Origin: Microbacterium sp. AK009
GTDB taxonomy: Bacteria > Actinomycetota > Actinomycetes > Actinomycetales > Microbacteriaceae
Direction of reading: 5' to 3'
DNA: 64,000 bases
NCBI RefSeq assembly: GCF_013410955.1
Contig: NZ_JACCCG010000003.1
Location: 248,001 to 312,000, forward strand
Shown here: piece after piece, positions 33,501 through 41,768 of the stretch
How positions within the stretch are numbered: position 1 is the stretch's first letter
How the letters are laid out: each line of letters starts with the position of its first letter
Position numbers and translations under genes: made by a program
The notes under the pieces: generated by a model
Seen by the model: only the letters and a program-made list of their open reading frames with translations
What the model was told of the DNA's origin: nothing
The model's database searches: none

Positions 33501-36500
33501 GGCCAAGGTCGCTCACGGCCTGAGCTGGGACGAGAACTACGGCGTCGGGGGCACGCCCGGCGGCGGCAACTACAGCTTCAGCGCCGCGGACGGCGAACTC
33601 ATCGTCTTCCGCTACACCCTCGACACCCACGTGCTGGAGATCGAGGTGACGAACCCGCCGCTAGCGGGCACCGGTGAGCTCCGGGCGCACTGGATCGACG
33701 AGAACACCCTCGCCTGGCCGCGCGACCTCGGCGCTGACCCCGCGGACGCCACCTGGCAGCTGCACGCCTCCCCCGCGGCATCCCTCGCTCTCGAAGACGA
33801 CGAGGTCGTCGGCGGCGACGCGTTCGATCTGACCGTCATCGACGGCGGACTGACCGAGGGTCAGCGAGCGGCTTTCCCCGCTCTTGCCGACTTCGTCGCG
33901 CTCGAGGTGTCGGATGCCGACGCCGGAGCGCTGCTGCAGGGGCAGCTGATGGTGTCGCAGCGCGGAGCCGACGGTGCCGTCAGTGCCTTCACCGGGGTGC
34001 AGATCCCGGGCGTCCTCGATGACCTCTACGCCGGCACGGTGGCCGACCTCGACCTCGGCGTGAGCTTCGACGGCGACGTGCCGACCTTCCGACTGTGGGC
34101 GCCGACGGCTCAGTCCGCGACGCTGCTGACCTGGGAGGCCGGCGGCGACCCGGCGGACGCCGAGCGTCACGAGGCCGAGTGGGACGCGGCATCCGGAGTC
34201 TGGACCGTCGAGGACGGCAGCGCGCTGTCCGGTGCCGAGTACCTCTGGGAGGTCGTCGTCTACGCGCCCTCGACCGGCGCGATCGAGACCAACCGGGTCA
34301 CCGACCCGTACGCGGTCGCCTTGACTCTCAACTCGACCGCGTCGGTCGCGGTAGACCTCGCCGACGGTCAGTGGCGCCCCGAGGCGTGGGAGCAGACCCC
34401 GGCGCCGCTCGTCGACCGCCCGGTCGACCGTGCGATCTACGAGCTGCACGTGCGTGACTTCTCGATCGGCGACACGTCGGTCCCCGAGGAGGAGCGCGGC
34501 ACCTACCGCGCGTTCACGCGCGACAGCGCGGGCACCGCGCAGCTGCGTGAGCTCGCCGACGCCGGCATCAACACCGTGCACCTGCTCCCGACCTTCGACA
34601 TCGCCACGATCGAGGAGGACCGCGCGAAGCAGGCGCAGCCCGACTGCGACCTGGCCTCGTACGGACCCGCTGACACCGCTCAGCAGGCCTGCATCGAGGC
34701 GATCGCCGACGCTGACGGCTTCAACTGGGGCTACGACCCGTACCACTTCTCCACCCCGGAGGGCTCGTACGCCGTCGACGCCGAGGGCGGGGCGCGAGTG
34801 CACGAATTCCGCGAGATGGTCGGGGCGCTGCACGGCATGGGCCTGCAGGTCGTGCTCGACCAGGTGTTCAACCACACCGCCCAGTCGGGGCAGGGGGAGA
34901 AGTCGGTGCTCGACAAGGTGGTGCCCGGCTACTACCACCGTTTGAACCTCGCCGGCGCGGTGGAGACCTCCACCTGCTGCCAGAACGTCGCGACCGAGCA
35001 CGAGCTCGCCGAGAAGCTGATGGTCGACTCGGTGGTGCTGTGGGCGAAGGAGTACAAGGTCGACGGGTTCCGCTTCGACCTCATGGGCCACCACTCCAAG
35101 GCGAACATGCTCGCCGTGCGCGCCGCGCTCGATGAGCTGACCCTCGAGGAGGACGGCGTCGACGGTTCGGCGATCTACCTCTACGGCGAAGGCTGGAACT
35201 TCGGCGAGGTGGCGAACAACGCCCTGTTCGAGCAGGCCACGCAGGGCCAGCTCGGCGGCACCGGTATCGGCACCTTCAGCGACCGACTCCGCGACGCCGT
35301 GCACGGCGGCAGCCCGGTCGCGGGCGAGACCGTGCAGCAGCAGGGCTTCGGCACCGGTCTCGGCACCGACCCCAACGGGGTGCCGATCAACGGCACGCCG
35401 GAGGAGGCGCTCGCTGACCTCGGGCTGCAGACCGACCTGGTGAAGCTCGGTCTCGCCGGCAACCTCCGCGACTTCACGCTCACCGATCACACCGGTGCCG
35501 TGAAGGCCGGTGACGAGCTCGACTACCGCGGGTCGCCCGCCGGCTACGCCGAGCAGCCCGATGAGATCATCACCTACGTCGACGCGCACGACAACGAGAC
35601 GCTGTACGACCTGTCGGTGCTGAAGCTTCCGGCCGACACCGCCATGGCCGACCGCGTGCGCATGAACACCCTGTCGCTGGCGACCACAGCGTTCGCGCAG
35701 ACGCCGTCGTTCTGGCACGCCGGCACTGAGCTGCTGCGCTCGAAGTCGCTCGATCGCAACAGCTACAACTCCGGTGACTGGTTCAACCGCATCGACTGGA
35801 CGGGGCAGGAGTCGACCTTCGGCTCGGGCCTCCCGCGCGCGGCCGACAACGAGGACAAGTGGGCGATCATGACGCCGCTGCTCTCCGACCCGGCGCTGAA
35901 GCCCGCCGCTTCGGACATCGCCGCGGCCGAGGCATCCGCTCTGGATCTGCTGCGGACGCGCGAGGATGTCGATCTGCTCCGCCTCGGTTCGGCTGAGCTC
36001 ATCCAGGAGAAGGTGTCGTTCCCCGGCAGCGGACCCGAGGCGCCGGCGGGGCTGCTGGTGATGCTCATCGACGACCTTCTCGGCGAGGATGTCGACCCCG
36101 AGCTGAGCGGTGCGCTGGTCGTCTTCAACGCCTCGCCCGGGGCGCTCTCGCAGACCCTGCCCGAGCTCGAGGGGCGGGAGTTCGCCCTGGCGCCGACACT
36201 CGCGGACGGCACCGACGAGGTCGTCAAGGGCACGAGCTGGGATGCCGCGACCGCGGCCTTGACGGTGCCGGCGCGCTCGGTGGCGGTGCTGGTCGCGGGT
36301 CAGGCGGACGACGGATCGGGTGAGGAGCCTGGCCCCGGTGACGGTTCGGGCGAGGAGCCCGGTCCCGGTGACGGATCGGGCGAGCCTGGCCCGGGTGACG
36401 GCTCCGGCGATGGATCGGATGACGGCGGCGCGGCGAGCGGCGGCGAGTCGGCCACCCCGGGTGTGCTGGGGGTGACCGGTTCGGAGCTGCCGTTCGGTCT

Positions 36501-36582
36501 CGCCATCGCCGCGGTGCTGCTCCTCCTCGGCGGAGCGCTCATGGTGCTCCTCCGTCGTCGAGCGGCCGCTCGGAACAGCTGA
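30562..36582 (+). CDS. Secreted double-headed amylopullulanase (alpha-amylase + pullulanase)
   Basis: A 2006-residue exported glycoside hydrolase. Order: signal peptide (1-36, ending AATAA); X25-type module (about 44-130); GH13 alpha-amylase domain (160-717) with nucleophile D419 (DGFRIDTAKH), acid/base E453 (MFGEVYD) and D523 (LGNHDMG); an Fn3-like domain (717-830); two more X25-type modules (832-930, 931-1030); a pullulanase N-domain and CBM48-like domain (1037-1280); a type I pullulanase domain with FNWGYDP at 1388, D1506, E1543 and D1677; a Gly/Pro/Ser/Glu linker (1917-1955); LGVTG sorting-like motif at 1969; transmembrane helix; RRR tail. It should cut alpha-1,4 and alpha-1,6 bonds of starch and pullulan at the cell surface. 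GTG 30562 has AGGAG 4 nt upstream; an upstream ATG/TTG extension covers the LacI site. Confidence 0.95.
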   Translation: MSKPTSSRVRRVLAAVTGAALVLTGSVALTPAATAATPPDDARTVALVGSLQSELGCSDDWQPDCAATELTLTDTEGVYSAEFEVPAGTYEYKVALNDAWDEAYGLDGGADNIPLTVAGPTTLRFTFDDTIDRVGLEALSLRSAYEDADDALVAPPVRQPGSDEQFYFVMTDRFANGDPSNDTGGFEGDRLATGFDPTDKGFFHGGDIAGLRSKLDYIEGLGTSAIWLTPSFANRPVQGEGENASAGYHGYWVTDFTRIDPHLGTNEELEALIAEAHDRGIKVYFDIITNHTADVISYEEGQYSYIDQATSPYLDAAGNAFDPADFAGGDTFPELDPATSFPYTPVIAEADQDVKIPAWLNDPTLYHNRGDSTWSGESVTYGDFSGLDDLMTEHPTVVNGFVQVYQDWIDLGIDGFRIDTAKHVNFEFWETWSTEVLDYAHAQGKPDFFMFGEVYDADPVKLSPYVRDTDMNSVLDFAFQSSAISFAAGNSAKGLQSLYAGDDRYTTPDSSATALPTFLGNHDMGRVGYFLKNTDDALARDLLAHELMFFGRGQPVVYYGDEQGFAGADPGNDKSARQSLFASQVAEYQEQALLTGETAGAVDRFATDGPVYTHIAALSQLRAEHPALATGAQIERYADNGAGVYAFSRVDRGDKTEYLVALNNTAADKTVELATLTAGATFAPIYGTDQGLETDAAAATSVTVPALSAVVYRADATVTAPEAAQEISVSAPAPGAALSGQVAIGADVADATWQETSFAWRVVGSDEWTALGTAEDTDPRVFHDIRGLDNGTLLEYRAVSVDAAGQRSAASTYASVGNAVTLEVPEVPESPIDMVTVPGSLNSEMGCAGDWAPGCEAAKLTLGADGIWTGTFDIPAGDYEYKAAINGSWDVNYGANGVLDGPNIAITHAGGPITFYFDPRSNIVQSTAEGPIVTVPGSMQEELGCAGDWAPDCLATLMADGDRDGVYEFTTDQIPAGAYEAKVAHGLSWDENYGVGGTPGGGNYSFSAADGELIVFRYTLDTHVLEIEVTNPPLAGTGELRAHWIDENTLAWPRDLGADPADATWQLHASPAASLALEDDEVVGGDAFDLTVIDGGLTEGQRAAFPALADFVALEVSDADAGALLQGQLMVSQRGADGAVSAFTGVQIPGVLDDLYAGTVADLDLGVSFDGDVPTFRLWAPTAQSATLLTWEAGGDPADAERHEAEWDAASGVWTVEDGSALSGAEYLWEVVVYAPSTGAIETNRVTDPYAVALTLNSTASVAVDLADGQWRPEAWEQTPAPLVDRPVDRAIYELHVRDFSIGDTSVPEEERGTYRAFTRDSAGTAQLRELADAGINTVHLLPTFDIATIEEDRAKQAQPDCDLASYGPADTAQQACIEAIADADGFNWGYDPYHFSTPEGSYAVDAEGGARVHEFREMVGALHGMGLQVVLDQVFNHTAQSGQGEKSVLDKVVPGYYHRLNLAGAVETSTCCQNVATEHELAEKLMVDSVVLWAKEYKVDGFRFDLMGHHSKANMLAVRAALDELTLEEDGVDGSAIYLYGEGWNFGEVANNALFEQATQGQLGGTGIGTFSDRLRDAVHGGSPVAGETVQQQGFGTGLGTDPNGVPINGTPEEALADLGLQTDLVKLGLAGNLRDFTLTDHTGAVKAGDELDYRGSPAGYAEQPDEIITYVDAHDNETLYDLSVLKLPADTAMADRVRMNTLSLATTAFAQTPSFWHAGTELLRSKSLDRNSYNSGDWFNRIDWTGQESTFGSGLPRAADNEDKWAIMTPLLSDPALKPAASDIAAAEASALDLLRTREDVDLLRLGSAELIQEKVSFPGSGPEAPAGLLVMLIDDLLGEDVDPELSGALVVFNASPGALSQTLPELEGREFALAPTLADGTDEVVKGTSWDAATAALTVPARSVAVLVAGQADDGSGEEPGPGDGSGEEPGPGDGSGEPGPGDGSGDGSDDGGAASGGESATPGVLGVTGSELPFGLAIAAVLLLLGGALMVLLRRRAAARNS

Positions 36583-36599
36583 CCGCGTCGCGGCCTTCA

Positions 36600-36653
36600 C
36601 ATGTCGGGGGTGTGCGGCTTCTCACCCGGGAAGTTCTGCACAACCCCGACATG
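36600..36653. terminator. Inverted repeat between convergent genes, bidirectional terminator-like
   Basis: CATGTCGGGGGTGTGC (36600-36615) pairs with GCACAACCCCGACATG (36638-36653) at 15 of 16 positions, with the sixteenth a possible G-U pair, around a 22-nt loop. It lies between the ends of the amylopullulanase and the VOC gene. There is no T-run, so intrinsic termination is uncertain; it may instead be a further dispersed palindrome. Confidence 0.5.
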
Positions 36654-36655
36654 GG

Positions 36656-37033
36656 TCACGATCGGAGCGCCGAACCGACGCGCAGCAGGTTGCCGTCGGG
36701 GTCGACGAGCGCGAACTCGACGAGGCCGTAGTCGGTGCGGGCAGGTGGCATGATGCGGTGACCCGTTGTCGGGTCGGGCACCACGTGCGCACGCCACTGC
36801 TCGTACAGCGCCTCAGCGTCGTCGACGTAGAGGTAGCACATCGATGCCGTGGTGAGCGGGTCGAGTTCGGCATCCTCGGAGAAGTGCAGCGCGATGTCGC
36901 CTCGCGCGAGGATCAGGTAATGCCACTCCTCGGGAGGCCGCGAACCGCGGTCTTGGAAGCCGAGGGCCTCGTAGAACCGCAGGGTCTGCCGGAGATCGCG
37001 GCTCAACAGGATGGGAACGGCCGACTCGCGCAC
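36656..37033 (-). CDS. VOC-family (glyoxalase/bleomycin-resistance-like) protein
   Basis: A 125-residue protein with the paired beta-alpha-beta-beta-beta units of the vicinal oxygen chelate fold: AVPILLSRDLRQTLRFYEAL at the start and GLVEFALVDPDGNLLRVG at the end. Members either bind drugs such as bleomycin or act as metal-dependent enzymes; an H..E metal set (WHYLIL, ALHFSE, VEFALVD) is partly visible. GTG 37033 follows TACCCT by 6 nt (leaderless type). Function beyond the fold is unknown. Confidence 0.85.
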   Translation of the reverse strand: MRESAVPILLSRDLRQTLRFYEALGFQDRGSRPPEEWHYLILARGDIALHFSEDAELDPLTTASMCYLYVDDAEALYEQWRAHVVPDPTTGHRIMPPARTDYGLVEFALVDPDGNLLRVGSALRS

Positions 37034-37059
37034 GCCGCCAGGGTAGCGCGGGGCTCGGC

Positions 37060-37194
37060 TCACACGCTGCCCAGCACCGGTCCGCCGAAGATCAGCAGCG
37101 CCGCTGCGGCGGCGGTCGCGAAGGCGGCGAGCAGCAGGGCGATCACGAAGACCGTGCCGCCGATCGAGAGAAGGAATGCCGCTGGCTTACTCAT
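37060..37194 (-). CDS. Small single-pass membrane protein (44 aa)
   Basis: A short frame starting MSKPAAFLLSIGGTVFVIAL and continuing as a hydrophobic Ala/Leu-rich helix, ending GGPVLGSV. One long or two short transmembrane segments are possible. A TAGCGT box ends 6 nt before the ATG, and a GAGG lies directly before it. It ends 27 bp before the start of the VOC gene on the same strand. No homologue is recognised; it is called from its start signal and hydrophobic pattern only. Confidence 0.45.
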   Translation of the reverse strand: MSKPAAFLLSIGGTVFVIALLLAAFATAAAAALLIFGGPVLGSV

Positions 37195-37290
37195 ACCTCG
37201 ACGCTAGGAAGCGGATGCCGCGGCGACATCGACCCCGGGGTGTATCCCCGTCCTCCGCGAGGATGACCTTCGTGCTGCGGTCGGGGTGGC

Positions 37291-37321
37291 GGTCGTTGAG
37301 CGAGCGGAGCGAGACGAAACG
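37291..37321 (+). repeat. GTTGAGCGAGC-family repeat, single forward copy
   Basis: A clean copy of the family: GGTCGTT, then GAGCGAGCGGAGCGAGACGA, then AACG. It lies in the gap between the 44-residue membrane protein gene and the next plus-strand gene, and starts 26 bp upstream of that gene's -10 region. It has no facing partner, so it cannot form the long hairpin seen at 26.8 kb. Confidence 0.85.
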
Positions 37322-37359
37322 CACCGGCCGTCGAGCAACGCGCGGGATAGTCTGCTGGC

Positions 37360-37986
37360 ATGACGCGCGGCACAACGTGGATCATCGGCGGCACCGGGCT
37401 CATTCTGAGCGGGGCCGTCGGACTCCTCGGTGCCGGCTCCGTCGGCCTTGCGGGGTCGAGCATTCTGGTGACCGTGCAGAACGTGGTATTCGCGGCATCC
37501 GTCCTTCTTCTTGCCGTCGGGATGAGGCGAGCCGACAGCGTGGTCGCGAGGCGGCCGACCGGCGTCGTCGCGCTCGCCGTCCTCGCAGTGTGGCCCTTCG
37601 TCGCTGACGGCGCGGTCGCGGCGGTCGGTTCGGTTCAGCCGAATGGCGGAGCGGGGTGGGCGGTACTCGGTTATGCGTCCCTCCTCATTCCGACGGCGGC
37701 CGGGCTCGTGGGCGCTGTCGCCATCCTCCGTGCCGGCGCGGTGCCCGAGCCGTGGCGGTGGGCACCCCTGTGGGCCTTCGCTCTCCAGGTCGGCGTGTGG
37801 GCTCTGACGCAGGCGCTCGCCGTCGCGCTCGGCGCCGATGTGCTGAGTGTGAGCGGCGTCTTCGTGCTGCTCGGGGCGGTGGCGTTCCTCACGGGGACCG
37901 TCGGCCTGGGGGTCGTCGCCGTCATCCTGGGTGCGCGTCGCCGCGGCGCGACGGTCGAGGTCTTCCGGTCGCCACCCGGAAGGTGA
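37360..37986 (+). CDS. Hypothetical polytopic membrane protein
   Basis: A 208-residue protein with about six transmembrane helices separated by short loops (TTWIIGGTGLILSGAVGLLG at the start, VLLGAVAFLTGTVGLGVVAV near the end) and a basic C-terminal tail. I recognise no family. The ATG at 37360 follows TAGTCT (37348-37353) by 6 nt, a leaderless arrangement. A repeat copy lies on each side of the gene. Confidence 0.65.
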   Translation: MTRGTTWIIGGTGLILSGAVGLLGAGSVGLAGSSILVTVQNVVFAASVLLLAVGMRRADSVVARRPTGVVALAVLAVWPFVADGAVAAVGSVQPNGGAGWAVLGYASLLIPTAAGLVGAVAILRAGAVPEPWRWAPLWAFALQVGVWALTQALAVALGADVLSVSGVFVLLGAVAFLTGTVGLGVVAVILGARRRGATVEVFRSPPGR

Positions 37987-37994
37987 GCGCGGCG

Positions 37995-38034
37995 CGTTTC
38001 GTCTCGGTCGCTGCGCTCTCTCGCTCAACGACCG
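37995..38034 (-). repeat. GTTGAGCGAGC-family repeat, reverse copy with internal expansion
   Basis: A reverse-oriented copy starting CGTTTCGTCTCGGTCGCTGC and ending TCGCTCAACGACCG. It carries an extra GGTCGCTGCG-type insertion in the middle, like the expanded copy at 26791-26828. It follows the stop codon of the membrane protein gene by 8 bp and is next to a strong hairpin. Confidence 0.85.
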
Positions 38035-38050
38035 GGGGGTGATCCGCCCG

Positions 38051-38103
38051 ACACGAGGGAAGGCCCCCGGACCGTGGTCGCGGGGTCCGAGGGCCTCCCG
38101 TGT
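38051..38103. terminator. Bidirectional terminator hairpin
   Basis: AGGCCCCCGGACC (38061-38073) pairs with the GGTCCGAGGGCCT arm (38084-38096), extended outward by ACACG..CGTGT (38051-38055 / 38099-38103) with small bulges. It sits between the ends of a plus-strand membrane protein gene and the minus-strand 5'-nucleotidase gene, 7 bp from the latter. It is the most stable hairpin I see in the window; there is no long T-run on either strand. Confidence 0.7.
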
Positions 38104-38110
38104 GAGGCGA

Positions 38111-41100
38111 TTACTCGCCGGCAGGCGTCCGGCGGCGGAGGGCGAAGAGCACGCCTCCCGCGACCAGCAGCAGCGCCGCGCCCAGGGCAGCGCCGAGCGG
38201 CAGCTCCGCACCCGTGACACCGAGCTGGCCCGCGGTCGAGCCCGTGCCCGAACCGCTGCCCGCGCCCGACCCGCTGCCCGCGCCGGTGCCGGGGGTCGAG
38301 CCGCCGTCGCCGTCGCCGGGCGCGGGGGTCTCACCCACGACCGCGCGGCCGAGCGGCGCCGGCTCGACGACCTCGAACTCCTCGAAGTACGCCACGGACG
38401 CCGCAAGGTCGACCTGGCCTGAATCGGCGACGTTCGTGCCCTCGGCGAGAGTGGCGAAGTTGTCCCCACCGGCGGCGAGGAACGAGTTCGTCACGATGGT
38501 CAGCTCATCGTCGGCGCCGATCGCCTCGCCGTTCAGCGTCATCGACAGGATGCGCGAGCCGGCAGCGGCGTTCGGGTCGTAGACGTAAGAGAACCCTTCC
38601 GACACACCAAGGTGCAGCTTCGGCCGCGACGACCCTTCGGGCTGCCACTGCTCCTCGAGCACCTGCTCGAGCTGCGCGCCGGTGAGGGTCAGCGTGACGA
38701 GCGTGTTGGCGAACGGCTGCACGTTGGCGACGTCGCGGTAGGTGACCGTGCCGTCCTCACCGAACAGCAGATCGGCCCGCAGGCCACCGGGGTTCATCAG
38801 GGCGATCTGAGCGGGCGTGCCGGCGTACGACTCGTTCGAGGTCGCCCACAGGTACATGTCGGCCACGAGGTTGCCGAGCGACGACTCGACGCCGCGGTCG
38901 TCACCCGGAGGGGTGCCGCCGCGGACGATGTCGCCCGTGATCGACCCGACCTCGACGCTGCCGAGCTCATCGGCCACCTCGACGGCGTCGACGACGATCG
39001 CCTCGACCTCGGCGTCGGCCGGGAAGAGCGCGGCCCCGTCTGCCACCAGCGGCACCAGCGACCCGCCGACAGAGACGAGCTCGCCCGTGGCCGTGTCGAC
39101 CGAGATGTCGAGCTTGCCGAGCATCGTGCCGTACTGGTTGGCCTGGATGACCGGGCGCTCCGTGCCCGCAACGCCGTTCACCGGCACCTCGCAGGCGTAC
39201 GGCTGGTGGGTGTGACCCGAGACGATCGCGTCGATCTCGGCCGAGGCTCCCGTGATCAGGGCGGCGTAGTCGCTGTCGCCCTGCGCAATGGTTGCGCAGT
39301 CCTCGGTCGGTGCACCGTCGTGGGTGAGGAGCACGATCACGTCGGCGGCCTCGGCGGACGTGATCTCGGCGGCGACGCGGTTCGCCGCCTCGAGCTGGTC
39401 GCCGAACTCGATCTCGGTGATCCCCGCGGGGCTCACGAGTGTCGCGGTGTCAGCGGTCACCGTCCCGATGAACGCCACGCGGACGCCGTCGACCTCCTCG
39501 ACCACGTACTCCTGCAGCGCCGGCTCGTCGGTGCCGGCGAGGTAGACGTTCGCACCGAGCGCGTAGGGAGCGCCCGCCGCCTCGTCGCCCTGACCGTAGC
39601 GAGGGATGACGCGGTCCACCAGGTCGGCGAAGCCGGCGTCGAACTCGTGGTTGCCCACGGCTCCGAGGTCGAGTCCTGCCTCGACGAGCGCGTCGATCGT
39701 CGGGGTGTCCTGCTGGATGAACGACGTGAAGGTCGAGGCGCCGATCATGTCACCGGACGAGACGAACAGCGTGTTCGGGTTCTCCGACTCGAACTGCGAC
39801 ACCGCACCCGCGATGACTGCTGCCCCGGCCTCGCCGCTCCCGAAGTTCGGCTCCAGCCGGCCGTGGAAGTCGTTGATCGTCAGCACCTGCACGTCGGTCG
39901 TGGTGTCAAGGGTCGAGTCCACGGAGTAGACGGTGGTCGACCCCGAGACCTCGTTGCCGACCGCGAGGAGCGGGGCACCGGTGGGGGAGTCCTCCGCGGC
40001 GATGAAGGCGATGCCCTCGGGGCCGAGGTCACCCGCGGCGGCCAGGCCCGCCGCATCCGTCGCGTCTTCGCCCGACACCGAGAAGTCGCGGTTGTTCAGA
40101 TAGGTCACGAACGAGGCATCCGCGGGGCTGCTCAGGTCGAAGACCATGATGCCGCCGACGCGCTCGAGCCCGACGAAGGCGTATGGGACGCCGTCGACCT
40201 CGCCCACCGTGACGCTCTCGGGCTCGGGACCCTTGGCGTCGCTGCGCGTGTCGAACTCGGAGGCGCCGTGGTCGGAGTTGAAGTTCGCCGGGAGGAGCTC
40301 GGCGGTGAGGCGCTCGAAGGCGTCACCCGAATCCCAGACCAGCTCACCGGCGGTGTTCCAGATCGAGAACGAGCGGGCGCCGTAGGAGTACAGCTCCTCG
40401 TAGCAGCCGTCGTCGGCGTTGAAGCCGTCCTCCTTCGACACGGCCAGGCGACCGAGGTCGGCCGTGCCGGTCAGCGAAGCCAGTGGGCTGTCGGCGCACA
40501 CCGGGCCGTAGCCGTCGGTGGCGAGGTTGGCCATGCGCGACTCGTCGATGTACTCGCCCCACTCGCGCACGTCACCCTCGTTCGCGGTGACGAGGTAGGT
40601 CTGACCGCCCGTGGTGTACGCGTCGATGGCGTCGGGCATGTACATGCCGTTCAGGCCCGGGTAGGTGTCGATGTTGACGGCGGGGCCGTCCGCGGCGCCG
40701 TCGCGGTCGCTGGCGTCGAGGCCCGCGCCGGCGGCGCCGTGGTCCTTCGTGCCGAGCGGGACGATCGCCGACACGGTCGCCGAGGCGAGGTCGACGACGG
40801 CGAGCGAGTTCGCCTCCTGCAGGGTCACATAGGCGGTGGCGCCGTCGACGGTGATGTACTCGGGCTCCAGGTTGCGGCTGACCGGGAGGTCGCCGGCGGG
40901 GTTCGGCCCGAACACGCGAACACCGTCGGGGAGCGTCTGCGATCCGCCCGCCTCGAAGTCGTTGAAGTCGGCGGTGGCGACGGCGCCCTGACCCGGCGCG
41001 GCCACACCCTCGGGAAGTGCGACGACGCTGATCGACCCCTCCGGGTCGACCGTGAAGTCGTCGTTGGGCTCGCCCTCGTTCGCTGCCACGGCGTACTGCC

Positions 41101-41596
41101 CGTCGGCCGAGATGGTCACCATGTCGGGGAGCGCCCCGACGGTGACCGAGCCGAGCGCCGCCGACGCGGCATCCACCGCATTCGCGTCGAAGAACAGCAG
41201 CGATCCGGGCTCGGTCTTCGTCGCCGCCTCGAGGGCGATGACACCCAGCCCGTCGTCGCGGACGGCGACGGAGTTCGCCACGCCCGCTCCGCTGATGTCG
41301 AACTCCTTCACGATGCCGGCTGGGTCGGAGTAGTCGAGCACCGACACGGTCGCCGCCTGCGCGTTGACCACGAACAGGCGGTCGCCGTAAGAGGCGACGA
41401 TCTCGGCGGCGCCCTCATCGAAGACGCCGGTCTCGAACGAACCGAGCGGCGTCAGCGACACCGCTGCGTCGTCGGCGGAGCTGGTGATGGGGTCGGTGAC
41501 GATGGCGCCGAACGCCGCACCCGGCGCGAGCGCCAGGGAACAGGCGACGGCCGCCGCGGTGAAGCCGGCCGCGGCGCGTCGATGAGATGAAGGCAT
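38111..41596 (-). CDS. Cell-wall-anchored 5'-nucleotidase with choice-of-anchor I domain
   Basis: A 1161-residue exported protein. Order: signal peptide (1-30, ending GAAFGA), an N-terminal beta-propeller-like choice-of-anchor I domain (about 35-560), a calcineurin-like metallophosphatase domain from about 567 with the dimetal motifs D576-x-H578 (NDFHG), SGDMIG, N649-H650 (GNHEFD), LTHDG and SGHTH, then the 5'-nucleotidase C-terminal substrate domain (about 830-1080), a Gly/Ser/Thr linker, LGVTG at 1125, a transmembrane helix and RRR tail. It should dephosphorylate extracellular nucleotides or sugar phosphates. The ATG at 41596 has TGAGGA upstream. The same C-terminal sorting-like signal occurs in the amylopullulanase. 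Confidence 0.93.
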   Translation of the reverse strand: MPSSHRRAAAGFTAAAVACSLALAPGAAFGAIVTDPITSSADDAAVSLTPLGSFETGVFDEGAAEIVASYGDRLFVVNAQAATVSVLDYSDPAGIVKEFDISGAGVANSVAVRDDGLGVIALEAATKTEPGSLLFFDANAVDAASAALGSVTVGALPDMVTISADGQYAVAANEGEPNDDFTVDPEGSISVVALPEGVAAPGQGAVATADFNDFEAGGSQTLPDGVRVFGPNPAGDLPVSRNLEPEYITVDGATAYVTLQEANSLAVVDLASATVSAIVPLGTKDHGAAGAGLDASDRDGAADGPAVNIDTYPGLNGMYMPDAIDAYTTGGQTYLVTANEGDVREWGEYIDESRMANLATDGYGPVCADSPLASLTGTADLGRLAVSKEDGFNADDGCYEELYSYGARSFSIWNTAGELVWDSGDAFERLTAELLPANFNSDHGASEFDTRSDAKGPEPESVTVGEVDGVPYAFVGLERVGGIMVFDLSSPADASFVTYLNNRDFSVSGEDATDAAGLAAAGDLGPEGIAFIAAEDSPTGAPLLAVGNEVSGSTTVYSVDSTLDTTTDVQVLTINDFHGRLEPNFGSGEAGAAVIAGAVSQFESENPNTLFVSSGDMIGASTFTSFIQQDTPTIDALVEAGLDLGAVGNHEFDAGFADLVDRVIPRYGQGDEAAGAPYALGANVYLAGTDEPALQEYVVEEVDGVRVAFIGTVTADTATLVSPAGITEIEFGDQLEAANRVAAEITSAEAADVIVLLTHDGAPTEDCATIAQGDSDYAALITGASAEIDAIVSGHTHQPYACEVPVNGVAGTERPVIQANQYGTMLGKLDISVDTATGELVSVGGSLVPLVADGAALFPADAEVEAIVVDAVEVADELGSVEVGSITGDIVRGGTPPGDDRGVESSLGNLVADMYLWATSNESYAGTPAQIALMNPGGLRADLLFGEDGTVTYRDVANVQPFANTLVTLTLTGAQLEQVLEEQWQPEGSSRPKLHLGVSEGFSYVYDPNAAAGSRILSMTLNGEAIGADDELTIVTNSFLAAGGDNFATLAEGTNVADSGQVDLAASVAYFEEFEVVEPAPLGRAVVGETPAPGDGDGGSTPGTGAGSGSGAGSGSGTGSTAGQLGVTGAELPLGAALGAALLLVAGGVLFALRRRTPAGE

Positions 41597-41711
41597 GAAT
41601 GTCCTCAGGTCGGGCGTGCCGGGGCGCACGCCTTCCGTGTCTAGCCACGGCACCTTGCGACGAGGTGAACCACCCGGAAACGATCGGATACTCCGGAGAC
41701 CTCGCAAATAC

Positions 41712-41730
41712 ATGGATGTCCATCTAAAAT
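41712..41730 (+). promoter_or_regulatory. Promoter and palindromic operator of the branched-chain acyl-CoA operon
   Basis: ATGGATGTCCAT (41712-41723) is a palindrome with ATGGA/TCCAT arms, immediately followed by TAAAAT (41725-41730), a good -10 box 38 bp before the acyl-CoA dehydrogenase ATG. A regulator bound here would overlap the promoter. The MarR gene at the end of the operon, on the opposite strand, is a candidate. Confidence 0.55.
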
Positions 41731-41768
41731 GAGCAACGTGCCAAGGACGGCCCGGAAGGAGCGGACGG

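Noticed and set aside
30466..36600. Two very long minus-strand frames (30466-33630 and 33661-36600) opposite the amylopullulanase
   Set aside because: Same antisense effect: repetitive Val/Arg/Gly/Asp composition, no recognisable domains, while the plus strand carries both GH13 active sites.
38612..41590. Plus-strand frame of 992 codons opposite the 5'-nucleotidase
   Set aside because: Low-complexity antisense translation; the minus-strand protein has all metallophosphatase motifs and a signal peptide.
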